This document shows, in pieces, positions 6,033 to 12,146 of a stretch of 12,146 nt of DNA. Position 1 is the first letter of the stretch. Each line of letters opens with the position of its first letter. The translations under genes and the position numbers were made by a program. The notes under the pieces are model-generated. The model was not told the origin of the DNA. It worked only from the letters and a program-made list of their open reading frames with translations, and made no database searches. This stretch comes from an archaeon. Its GTDB lineage: Archaea > Iainarchaeota > Iainarchaeia > Iainarchaeales > GCA-2688035. The stretch covers positions 1 to 12,146 of the forward strand of contig JASLNX010000084.1 in NCBI GenBank assembly GCA_030745815.1, read 5' to 3'.

Positions 6033-6782
6033 GTGATTGGGATAATTGGCGGCTCAGGGTTGGACAATCCGGACATTTTAAAGAACGCAAAGGATTTGGA
6101 AGTTGAAACGCCTTACGGCAAACCAAGCTCTGCTCTTAAAATTGGTGAAATCGGGGGTAAAAAGGTTTGCATGATTGCAAGGCATGGCCGAGAACACAAA
6201 ATCCCTCCAACACAAGTTAACTTTAGAGCAAACATTCAAGCATTAAAAGACCAAGGAGTAAGCCATATCCTAGCAACAACCGCCTGCGGCAGCTTAAGAA
6301 AAGAAATTGAACGAGGCGACCTAGTTATTCTAGACCAGTTCATTGATTTTACAAGGCATCGAAAGATAACTTACTACGAAGAGTTCCCAGCCGGCGGAGA
6401 GAACGCAAAGCACACTGCAATGCCAGACCCATTTTCTGAAGAAATGAGAAAAGTGTTAATTGAAACCGCTAAAGAACTCAAAATTAAATTCCACGAAAAG
6501 GGAACAGTTATCACAATTGAAGGCCCAAGGTTTTCCACAAGGGCCGAATCAAAAATGTTTAGAATCTGGGGAGCGGACGTAATTAACATGTCTGTTGCGC
6601 CTGAAGCAATTTTGTCCAACGAAGCAGGCATCCCATATGCTGCGGTTGCAATGTCAACCGACTACGATAGCTGGGCAGAAAACGAGGCCACGGTGACCTG
6701 GGAAGAAATTCTTGAAACGTTTAGCAAAAACGTTGACAATATTAAGAAACTGTTTGTTGAAGCAATTGCAAAAATAGATTAA
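6033..6782 (+). CDS. mtnP: S-methyl-5'-thioadenosine phosphorylase
   Basis: 249 residues from GTG 6033. A TTG at 6024 would overlap the kinase stop by four bases, but it sits only two bases after the GGAG at 6018-6021, whereas GTG 6033 is 11 bases away and leaves a normal N-terminus. The protein begins IGIIGGSGL (2-10), as MTA phosphorylases do. Further family motifs are RHGR at 50-53, TACGSLR at 83-89, EGPRFSTRAES at 163-173, INMSVAPE at 184-191 and STDYDSW at 208-214. The two Asp of DYD are the residues that favour 6-aminopurines in MTAP over 6-oxopurine phosphorylases. It splits methylthioadenosine, the by-product of polyamine and similar SAM-dependent reactions, with phosphate into adenine and methylthioribose 1-phosphate. 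APRT two genes upstream can recycle the adenine. No gene for methylthioribose-1-phosphate use is present in the window. Confidence 0.92.
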   Translation: MIGIIGGSGLDNPDILKNAKDLEVETPYGKPSSALKIGEIGGKKVCMIARHGREHKIPPTQVNFRANIQALKDQGVSHILATTACGSLRKEIERGDLVILDQFIDFTRHRKITYYEEFPAGGENAKHTAMPDPFSEEMRKVLIETAKELKIKFHEKGTVITIEGPRFSTRAESKMFRIWGADVINMSVAPEAILSNEAGIPYAAVAMSTDYDSWAENEATVTWEEILETFSKNVDNIKKLFVEAIAKID

Positions 6783-6789
6783 AGAAAGA
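6769..6789 (-). terminator. Possible oligo-T terminator of the COG2426-type gene
   Basis: Reading leftward just past the stop codon of the minus-strand membrane-protein gene, the sequence is T-rich (TTCTTTCTTTAATC then ATTTTT), the kind of signal at which archaeal RNA polymerase stops. It overlaps the 3' end of the convergent MTA phosphorylase gene. No hairpin is needed or seen. Confidence 0.35.
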
Positions 6790-6790
6790 A

Positions 6791-7252
6791 TTACATTCCG
6801 CCAAGCAATCCAAGTGAAATTGCTGTAACAGTAACTGCTGCAATTAATACTCCTACAATATTTGCCAGCGCGAATTTTCTAAATTTTAATCCAAGAAGAT
6901 AAGCTGCAAGGGCTCCTGTCCAAACTCCTGAACCAGGGAGAGGGACTGCAATAAAAAGAGCTACTCCAACTGTTCCAAAGCGTTCAACATAGGGTTCAAC
7001 CTTTCGCTGAGTGCGCGCGACAATCTTCTCATATATATCATTAATTAATTTAACACGTGTGAAAAACCTTACAAGAGAATCCAAAAAGAGAAAAAGAACT
7101 AGACCCAGCAAAATATTTACTACAACAGCTATTACAAACACTTCCAACGCCGGGAGCCTTGCGATAAGTATGCCGTAGGGTATGCTTGCACGAAGTTCAA
7201 GGGTTGGAATCAGGGTAAGCAGAATAATATAGAGGATATTATGTATAGACAT
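6791..7252 (-). CDS. Small integral membrane protein, COG2426/PF06695 (small multidrug export-like)
   Basis: 153 residues, mostly hydrophobic. I place membrane segments at about 5-27, 35-58, 95-118 and 122-150, with a charged cytoplasmic-type loop around 60-92. ELRASIPYG at 19-27 and PLPGSGVWTGALAAYLLG at about 104-121 match what I know of the PF06695/COG2426 family, often labelled small multidrug export protein although I know of no firm functional evidence for that label. The start ATG 7252-7250 has only a weak GAG-like site upstream. The gene is convergent with MTA phosphorylase (eight bases between stops) and divergent from the surface protein gene. No link to its neighbours is evident. 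Treat transport of small molecules as a family-level guess. Confidence 0.75.
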   Translation of the reverse strand: MSIHNILYIILLTLIPTLELRASIPYGILIARLPALEVFVIAVVVNILLGLVLFLFLDSLVRFFTRVKLINDIYEKIVARTQRKVEPYVERFGTVGVALFIAVPLPGSGVWTGALAAYLLGLKFRKFALANIVGVLIAAVTVTAISLGLLGGM

Positions 7253-7406
7253 TATAACTCACACAGCTTTACTACGATGGATGAGAAGAAAAAAGAATTA
7301 AAAAGAGTTAGGGTGCAAAGATATATTGCCTAGTAAAAAGGATGCCATAATTGGTGCCTTATACATAACGCAAAATGGATTGTTAAGGAGTATTGGGGGA
7401 TTGGGA

Positions 7407-10400
7407 GTGATAAAAAAGATTGCCTTCTTGTTACTATTGCTTATTTTTGCAGCCTCCGGCGCATTTGCCGTTAAGAGCTGCACCCTTGTTTCTATAGATC
7501 CAGCAACAATTGTAACAGGCGCATCAACAACAGTAACCGCAACATTCACTGAATTTGCAAATGAACCATCAGGAGACGGAGAAATTTCCGTTTCCTGCAG
7601 TGGAACAGCAACATATACGCCAGGCAGCCTAAGCTGCGACGCGGGAACAAGCGGAGAATGTACATTCACCTGTGGAACATACGACGCATCAGGGCCTTTT
7701 ACATTAGACACATTAAAACTCAAAGATACTGGCATGACTGACTGCACAGGCAGTGCAGCTCTTACTGTAAACGACAACACTGCGCCAACTACTGGCGATG
7801 TAAATGCTACACCTGCCAGCCCAACAACCGCTGACACACTAACATGTAATTACACTTACACTGATGATTTTGACGCAGAGGGAACAAGCACTTTTAAATG
7901 GCTAAAAGATGATGTTGAAGAGGTAGGGCAAACAGCTCAAACTCTTGACTCAGCAAACACAAGTGAAGGAGAAGTGTGGAAGTGCGAGGTAACACCAGTT
8001 GCCGCTGCAGGCCCTAGCCCAGGAAGCGCAACCACAAGTGCAGGAGTAACAATTGCCAGTTCAAATTCTGTTCCAACAATGGATTCTGTTTCAGCTTCAC
8101 CTGATCCGATAAAAGGCGGGGAAAGCGTAACAATTTCTGTTACAACCCCTGCTGACGCCGACTCTGACAACTTGGACTTGTACTGCGCAACAACAACAGG
8201 CGCATCAACTACCAACAAAGACTTTTGTGAATCAACTGGAAACGCTAGCCCTTATACTATAAGTTGTATTGGAACAGCGGCAAGTGACGATTCAACAAAG
8301 ACCGTTTACTGCGCATTATACGACGCTACAGGATACAGCACAGAAGAAACTACCACTTATACAAATGACTCAACAGGGCCAACAATTAGCAATAGGAGCC
8401 CGGCCTCAGGCGGGACAGTTTCTGACACAACCCCTGACATAAACTTTGAGATTACTGATTCAGGAAGCGGGTTTGCACCAATAACTGCAGACATTAATGT
8501 GATAATTATTGACGGAAACATCATTGACCTGGGCAACTTTACCATTACCGACATAACCGATGGAAACAAGTACTCTTACACCTTGCCTTACGCAAAAGAT
8601 GACGGGGACACAGTAAGTGTTTACGTTGATGTAAACGATGCTGTTGAAAACAATACTTCAAGCAGTTGGAGCTTTACAATTGACACTTCAGGACCATCAC
8701 TTGGCGGAGTTGAAATTGATGACAATTCAGGTTATACAAATGACTCAACCCCTCTTATTAATCTCACAGGGGTTTCGGGAGACCCAACTCACATGGCTTT
8801 GAGCTGTAACGGAACGGAGTGGAAAGGCTGGGAAACTTATGATTCAAGCATAACCAATTTTAGCATTACAAGTTCAGACTACAATTGTACTGATGGGAAC
8901 AACAGGGCATTTAATGTGTATGTTAAATTAAAGGACGCTGGGGAAAATGAATCAGGCACTGAGAGCGACAGCAGCTTCTTTGACGATGATGGCCCAGGCA
9001 CTGTAAGCAACCTTACAGCTGAAGCAGGCAACCACGAAGTTAGGTTAGAGTGGGACGGCGCAACTGACGCTGTAAACTACAGAATTTACGTTGACGGTGA
9101 TTACAACAAAGACACTACAAGTACATCAACCACCATTTCAGGACTAACAAACGGAACAGAGTATGATTTTAAGATTAGGGCAACTGATCGCGCTGACAAT
9201 ACCGGTGGCTGGAGCAGCACGGCAAGCGCAACTCCTGATGAAGGAGGCGACACAACTGCTGACACAACAGATCCTGAAGTTAGCTGGGTTGCCCCGTCAA
9301 ACAACGCAACTGTTTCTGGAATAGTTGAATTAAAAGTTGATGCAACAGATGACGACAGTGGAATGTGGCAAGTAAAGTTTTACGTTGACAATGTTATTAT
9401 TGACACAGTTACCGGCAAAACCGGTGGCTATTATGTTCTTGACTGGAACAGCGCGTCTGTTTCAGACGGTTCGCGCACCCTAAAGGCACTGGCACTTGAT
9501 AGGGCTGCTAACCCGAACTCTGTAAGCACTACTAGAAGCATAACTGTTGACAATGTAGACGGTGGAAATGACAACGGCCCAACAGGGAACCAAGGAGACG
9601 CAGAGGACGCAATTGATGCTGCAGAGGCTGCAAAGCAGGAAATTGATGATTTGGTTAAAGACCTTGAAAACAGAGGCTTAACAATTTCAACCAATACACA
9701 AGACGCAATTGATGCTGCACAAACAAAGCTTGATAATGCAAACACTCAGTTTACGGCAGAAAATTATTCAGGCGCAAAAAACCTTGCGAACGGCGCAAAG
9801 ACAGGCTTTGAAACAGCATTAACAATGATTACTAGTGAAGAGTATTCAGATGAAGATTACGTTTACAATGCAGAAAACCTAAGCGCTCTGCTTCAAGGAG
9901 TGGGACTTGGAACAGGCCTTGTGGATGAGGCAATTGGCCTAATGGGGCATTTTAATGTGCAAAGGTCTCTTGAGATTTTAAAAGTTATTGACGGCGACAA
10001 GACAAACTATGTCACAAACGTTAAGATTGTAATTTCAAACGTTGACGGAAACAACGAAGTAAAGGTTGTTGAGTTTATTCCAAAAGATTTTGTTGACGAT
10101 GCAAACAAAATTTTTAGCAACTTTACATTTGAAATAATTGAATCAGATCCAATAATTACTTTTAACATTGATGTTCCGGGTGGTGAAACAGTTGAGATCT
10201 TCTACGGCCTTGGAACTGAACTTGCTACAAAGGCTGATGCTGACAGTACTATTGAAAATAAGCTAATGGAAAAGTTCATTGTCCCACCAGTTTTGTTAAA
10301 TAAGAACACTTCTCTTGACGAGCAGAATCTTGACGCAACCGGTAGCCTTGCACTTGGCGCATTTGACTTTATGGCAATAATTTATGGCATTGGGATAGTT

Positions 10401-10598
10401 GTTGTAATAATTATTGTTGGTTTTATAATTGTGTTTGTGGCATCGCACCTTACAAAGGGCAAGAAAGAAAGGCCTTTTGGTTTGCATTCGGTTGTTGGGA
10501 ACGAGCCATTGCACAAGAAGGTAGTTCAGAAGGTAAAGGGTGTAATGCCTTCAAAAACAGAAGAAGAAAAGAAACCAAAGTGGGCTTACAAAGGATAA
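7407..10598 (+). CDS. Large secreted surface protein with Ig-like/FN3 repeats and C-terminal membrane anchor
   Basis: 1063 residues from GTG 7407. The frame is open from TTG 7326, but starting at GTG puts a textbook signal peptide at 1-21 (Lys-Lys, Leu-rich core, AFA cleavage site) and GGGGGA six bases upstream as SD. The exported part contains about seven beta-sandwich modules: Cys-rich Ig-like at 23-123, then approximately 127-215, 223-320, 323-427 and 428-528, a recognisable FN3 domain at 530-610, and an Ig-like domain at 623-715. An acidic helical segment follows (730-813), then a membrane-proximal module (818-943) with FIPKDF and an ESDPIITF stretch resembling a module common in archaeal surface proteins. 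One transmembrane helix at about 988-1012 leads to a basic 50-residue cytoplasmic tail. There are about 20 N-x-S/T sequons and 14 Cys, all before residue 500, suggesting glycosylation and disulfides. Adhesion or S-layer-like cell-envelope roles are likely; no enzymatic motif is seen. Confidence 0.85.
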   Translation: MIKKIAFLLLLLIFAASGAFAVKSCTLVSIDPATIVTGASTTVTATFTEFANEPSGDGEISVSCSGTATYTPGSLSCDAGTSGECTFTCGTYDASGPFTLDTLKLKDTGMTDCTGSAALTVNDNTAPTTGDVNATPASPTTADTLTCNYTYTDDFDAEGTSTFKWLKDDVEEVGQTAQTLDSANTSEGEVWKCEVTPVAAAGPSPGSATTSAGVTIASSNSVPTMDSVSASPDPIKGGESVTISVTTPADADSDNLDLYCATTTGASTTNKDFCESTGNASPYTISCIGTAASDDSTKTVYCALYDATGYSTEETTTYTNDSTGPTISNRSPASGGTVSDTTPDINFEITDSGSGFAPITADINVIIIDGNIIDLGNFTITDITDGNKYSYTLPYAKDDGDTVSVYVDVNDAVENNTSSSWSFTIDTSGPSLGGVEIDDNSGYTNDSTPLINLTGVSGDPTHMALSCNGTEWKGWETYDSSITNFSITSSDYNCTDGNNRAFNVYVKLKDAGENESGTESDSSFFDDDGPGTVSNLTAEAGNHEVRLEWDGATDAVNYRIYVDGDYNKDTTSTSTTISGLTNGTEYDFKIRATDRADNTGGWSSTASATPDEGGDTTADTTDPEVSWVAPSNNATVSGIVELKVDATDDDSGMWQVKFYVDNVIIDTVTGKTGGYYVLDWNSASVSDGSRTLKALALDRAANPNSVSTTRSITVDNVDGGNDNGPTGNQGDAEDAIDAAEAAKQEIDDLVKDLENRGLTISTNTQDAIDAAQTKLDNANTQFTAENYSGAKNLANGAKTGFETALTMITSEEYSDEDYVYNAENLSALLQGVGLGTGLVDEAIGLMGHFNVQRSLEILKVIDGDKTNYVTNVKIVISNVDGNNEVKVVEFIPKDFVDDANKIFSNFTFEIIESDPIITFNIDVPGGETVEIFYGLGTELATKADADSTIENKLMEKFIVPPVLLNKNTSLDEQNLDATGSLALGAFDFMAIIYGIGIVVVIIIVGFIIVFVASHLTKGKKERPFGLHSVVGNEPLHKKVVQKVKGVMPSKTEEEKKPKWAYKG
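8357..8374 (+). repeat. 18-base exact direct repeat, copy 1 (surface protein)
   Basis: The 18 bases from TTATACAAATG to CTCAAC recur exactly at 8732-8749, 375 bases (125 codons) downstream. Both copies encode YTNDST at the junction between Ig-like modules (residues 318-323 and 443-448). It marks module boundaries and suggests domain duplication within the gene. Confidence 0.7.
8732..8749 (+). repeat. 18-base exact direct repeat, copy 2 (surface protein)
   Basis: Second copy of the repeat at 8357-8374, in the same reading frame. Confidence 0.7.
9606..9623 (+). repeat. 18-base exact direct repeat in the helical segment, copy 1
   Basis: GACGCAATTGATGCTGCA recurs exactly at 9702-9719, 96 bases (32 codons) later and in frame. 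Both copies encode DAIDAA, suggesting that the acidic helical region is built from two related helical units of about 32 residues. Confidence 0.65.
9702..9719 (+). repeat. 18-base exact direct repeat in the helical segment, copy 2
   Basis: Second copy of the repeat at 9606-9623, encoding DAIDAA in the same frame. Confidence 0.65.
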
Positions 10599-10601
10599 GC
10601 A

Positions 10602-10620
10602 CCTTTTTCTTATTTTATTT
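10602..10620 (+). terminator. Oligo-T terminator of the surface protein gene
   Basis: Just after the TAA of the surface protein gene the plus strand reads CCTTTTTCTTATTTTATTT. T-runs directly after the stop codon are typical archaeal termination signals. The stretch also overlaps the 3' end of the convergent DUF1616-like gene. Confidence 0.55.
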
Positions 10621-10974
10621 TAACTTTGGGATTATTGGAACAGCATCTTCTCGTGGAACCGGCGGAACTAATTTTTTACAAAGAGCCGGTGGGTTTGGAA
10701 CTCTTGTTCTCCAAAGGTATGTTAAAAGTCCTGCCAGAATCAAAAAGGCAAGAGCCCCTCCAACAGAGTAAATGTTTATTGGAATTTTAAGAACAAGGTT
10801 TTCGAAGAGAACTAAAAGTGGCAATAGTGAAATGCTCATAACAAAGCTTAGAGTAATTCTTTCAACCCAGTCAATTTCGTTTTTCCTTGCAAAGAATGCA
10901 AGGCTTACAAAGTAGCCTGGAACAAAAAGAGTTATTGCAAGCATTACAAATCCTGTTATTACCTCAAAAACCAT
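10615..10974 (-). CDS. Short DUF1616-like membrane protein
   Basis: 119 residues with three predicted membrane helices at about 3-29, 40-62 and 66-89. The motif LFVPGYFVSLAFF followed by ERITLSFVMSISLLPLL (residues 16-56) resembles the N-terminal part of DUF1616 (PF07760) membrane proteins, which are frequent in archaea, are usually much longer, and have no established function. After the third helix comes a Pro-rich, mostly basic 28-residue tail ending at a normal TAA, so the gene is either a short family member or a truncated relic; no in-frame continuation is visible because the surface protein gene lies immediately beyond. The start ATG has no SD but has an AT-rich TATA-like box about 25 bases upstream, suggesting leaderless transcription. 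It is convergent with the surface protein gene, with 16 bases between stops. Confidence 0.65.
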   Translation of the reverse strand: MVFEVITGFVMLAITLFVPGYFVSLAFFARKNEIDWVERITLSFVMSISLLPLLVLFENLVLKIPINIYSVGGALAFLILAGLLTYLWRTRVPNPPALCKKLVPPVPREDAVPIIPKLK

Positions 10975-10992
10975 GCTATTAATGTTGAGCGG

Positions 10993-11005
10993 TTAAATAT
11001 TTTAA
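10993..11005 (-). promoter_or_regulatory. TATA-like box of the DUF1616-like gene
   Basis: The minus strand reads TTAAAATATTTAA, centred about 25 bases upstream of the ATG at 10974. No SD is present between it and the ATG, fitting a leaderless transcript. Confidence 0.5.
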
Positions 11006-11052
11006 GGTAGCGTTTTGCGGGGTATTAGATTAGGGGCCTACGCTGTAACAAT

Positions 11053-11059
11053 TATATAT
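11053..11059 (+). promoter_or_regulatory. TATA-like box of the geranylgeranyl reductase family gene
   Basis: TATATAT within an AT-rich stretch. At the usual spacing transcription would begin near 11082, giving a leader of about 14 bases before ATG 11096. Together with the minus-strand box at 10993-11005 this makes 10975-11095 a divergent promoter region; nothing else is seen in it. Confidence 0.5.
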
Positions 11060-11095
11060 CAAAAGGGGCGTTATTTGTAGGGAGTTGGATGGAAA

Positions 11096-12146
11096 ATGGC
11101 ACTGGTTAATGTTGTTGGAGCAGGACCTGTTGGATTAAGGTGTGCTACCCTTCTTGCAAAAGAGGGTTTTGAGACAGAGGTTCTTGAAGAGCACTCTACA
11201 GTTGGAAGGCCTGTTCAGTGCGCAGGACTTGTTAGTAAAGAAGGTATTTCTGCCCTAAATTTAGGGCTTGAAGAGCAAGATTTTGTTCTGAATAAGGTTT
11301 TTGGTGCAAAAATCTTTTCACCGCATGGAACAGTTCTTGAGGTGCGGAAAAAAAAGCCTGTTGCAATGGTAATTGACAGGTTTAAATTTGACCAACTGCT
11401 TTACAAACAGGCTTTGAAAGCAAATGTTTCCGTAAAGCTTAATTCAAAACTTATTGATTTTAGAAACGGAAATCTTTTCCTTGAGGCACAAGGGCATGGA
11501 GAACTAAAAAAATGTAAAATAGTTGTTGGCGCAGACGGGCCAAATAGCATTATACGCCACAGTATTTATCCCAAAATTGGCGGGGAAAGTTTTGTTCACG
11601 CTTTGCAGTATAGAATTGAAGGAAGTTTTGATGAGAAAATGGTTGAAGTTCACTTTGGAAGCTATGCAAAAGGGTTCTTTGCCTGGGTAATTCCTGAATC
11701 AAGCAGCGTTGCAAGAATCGGGCTGGGTGCAAAGCTTGGCAGGGACGTTGAAAAGCACCTGAAAATATTTTTGGATGAGAAAAAAATAGAGGGGAAAGTT
11801 TTGAGCAAGAGTAGCGCCTTAATTCCAATAAGAGAACCGCTTAAGAATGCGGTTGAAAACAATGCTTTACTTTTAGGAGACGCTGGGTTTCACACCAAGG
11901 CAACAACTGGCGGTGGAATAGTTATGGGGCTAGAAGCAGCAGCAGTGGCTGCGGAAACCGTTGCAAATCATTTAAAGCACCACAGCTCACTTGTACAGTA
12001 TAACAAAAATCTTTCACAAGTAAATAGAGAGTTGTCCATTCATTGGAAAATTTATTCGTACATTAATTCGCTTAAAGGGGATGACCTTGACAAACTCTTT
12101 TTGAAGGCAAAAAATGCTGGAATTGAACAATTCCTTGAAGAACACG
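11096..12146 (+). CDS. Geranylgeranyl reductase family flavoprotein (digeranylgeranylglycerophospholipid reductase-like), 3' end missing
   Basis: 350 codons are present and the frame runs off the window; family members of about 390-400 residues suggest that some 40-50 are missing. The start is ATG 11096; GGGAG at 11080-11084 and GGATGG at 11087-11092 are candidate SD sites at imperfect spacings. The nearby ATG at 11089 is out of frame and short. FAD-binding VGAGPVGL is at 7-14, the family GRPVQCAG motif at 38-44, VGADGPNS at 144-151, AKGFFAWVIP at 191-200 (the aromatic segment at the isoprenoid cavity in characterised reductases), and GDAGFHTKATTGGG at 261-274, the second FAD motif with the hallmark TGGG. 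These enzymes saturate the isoprenoid chains of archaeal ether lipids at the membrane. Other members reduce geranylgeranyl diphosphate or quinone side chains, so the exact substrate is inferred. Confidence 0.88.
   Translation, partial: MALVNVVGAGPVGLRCATLLAKEGFETEVLEEHSTVGRPVQCAGLVSKEGISALNLGLEEQDFVLNKVFGAKIFSPHGTVLEVRKKKPVAMVIDRFKFDQLLYKQALKANVSVKLNSKLIDFRNGNLFLEAQGHGELKKCKIVVGADGPNSIIRHSIYPKIGGESFVHALQYRIEGSFDEKMVEVHFGSYAKGFFAWVIPESSSVARIGLGAKLGRDVEKHLKIFLDEKKIEGKVLSKSSALIPIREPLKNAVENNALLLGDAGFHTKATTGGGIVMGLEAAAVAAETVANHLKHHSSLVQYNKNLSQVNRELSIHWKIYSYINSLKGDDLDKLFLKAKNAGIEQFLEEH

Noticed and set aside
7298..7837. Antisense open frame (179 codons) opposite the start of the surface protein
   Set aside because: The signal peptide and Ig-like modules on the plus strand are clearly real; the antisense product resembles no family I recognise.
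10975..11095. Possible RNA gene in the divergent gap before the reductase gene
   Set aside because: I found no tRNA-like cloverleaf or clear C/D or H/ACA box pattern; the gap is explained by two promoters.
11550..11862. Two antisense open frames opposite the geranylgeranyl reductase gene
   Set aside because: They overlap each other in different frames and lie over conserved reductase motifs on the plus strand.
1..12146. CRISPR array, insertion sequence or integration site
   Set aside because: No regularly spaced repeats, transposase or integrase motifs, or terminal inverted repeats were seen. The only direct repeats are in-frame within the surface protein.

Overview
The window looks like chromosomal DNA of an archaeon. 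It carries a geranylgeranyl-reductase-family flavoprotein (archaeal lipid saturation), a large secreted Ig-like/FN3 surface protein with many N-glycosylation sequons, and a DUF1616-like membrane protein. TATA-like boxes lie about 25 bases upstream of several start codons that lack a Shine-Dalgarno (SD) site, as expected for leaderless archaeal transcripts. Other starts have clear SD sites (AGGAGG before the UDP-glucose dehydrogenase), so both initiation modes seem to be used. A small-genome DPANN-type lineage is possible but cannot be established from this sequence. Genes are densely packed; no gap exceeds about 155 bases, and I see no RNA gene, CRISPR array or mobile element.

Region 1 (1-2575, minus strand) reads leftward: a TIM-barrel sugar isomerase/epimerase-like protein, UDP-glucose 6-dehydrogenase, and the N-terminus of a sugar-1-phosphate nucleotidyltransferase cut by the window edge. 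The last two fit sugar activation followed by oxidation to a UDP-uronic acid for glycan or glycoprotein synthesis.

Region 2 (2576-6782, plus strand) starts at a divergent AT-rich promoter. It encodes an iron-type alcohol dehydrogenase overlapping by 4 bases with a second nucleotidyltransferase, whose usual C-terminal metal-ligand motif is altered. Then come adenine phosphoribosyltransferase, a PfkB-family kinase and methylthioadenosine phosphorylase. The phosphorylase releases adenine from methylthioadenosine and the phosphoribosyltransferase returns it to AMP, so these genes form a purine and SAM-by-product salvage unit; the kinase between them is plausibly a nucleoside kinase. APRT seems to have its own leaderless promoter, with a TATA-like box lying over the stop codon of the nucleotidyltransferase gene.

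Region 3 (6791-12146) alternates strands: a small COG2426/PF06695-type membrane protein (minus), the approximately 1060-residue type I surface protein (plus), a short DUF1616-like membrane protein (minus, convergent), and the geranylgeranyl reductase family gene (plus, truncated by the window end). The surface protein has a signal peptide, about seven beta-sandwich modules, a helical segment, a membrane-proximal module, one transmembrane helix and a basic tail of about 50 residues.

The strongest candidates for something undescribed are the coupled Fe-dehydrogenase/nucleotidyltransferase pair, which could make an unusual activated alcohol or sugar phosphate, and the surface protein. Both are inferences from sequence and context.
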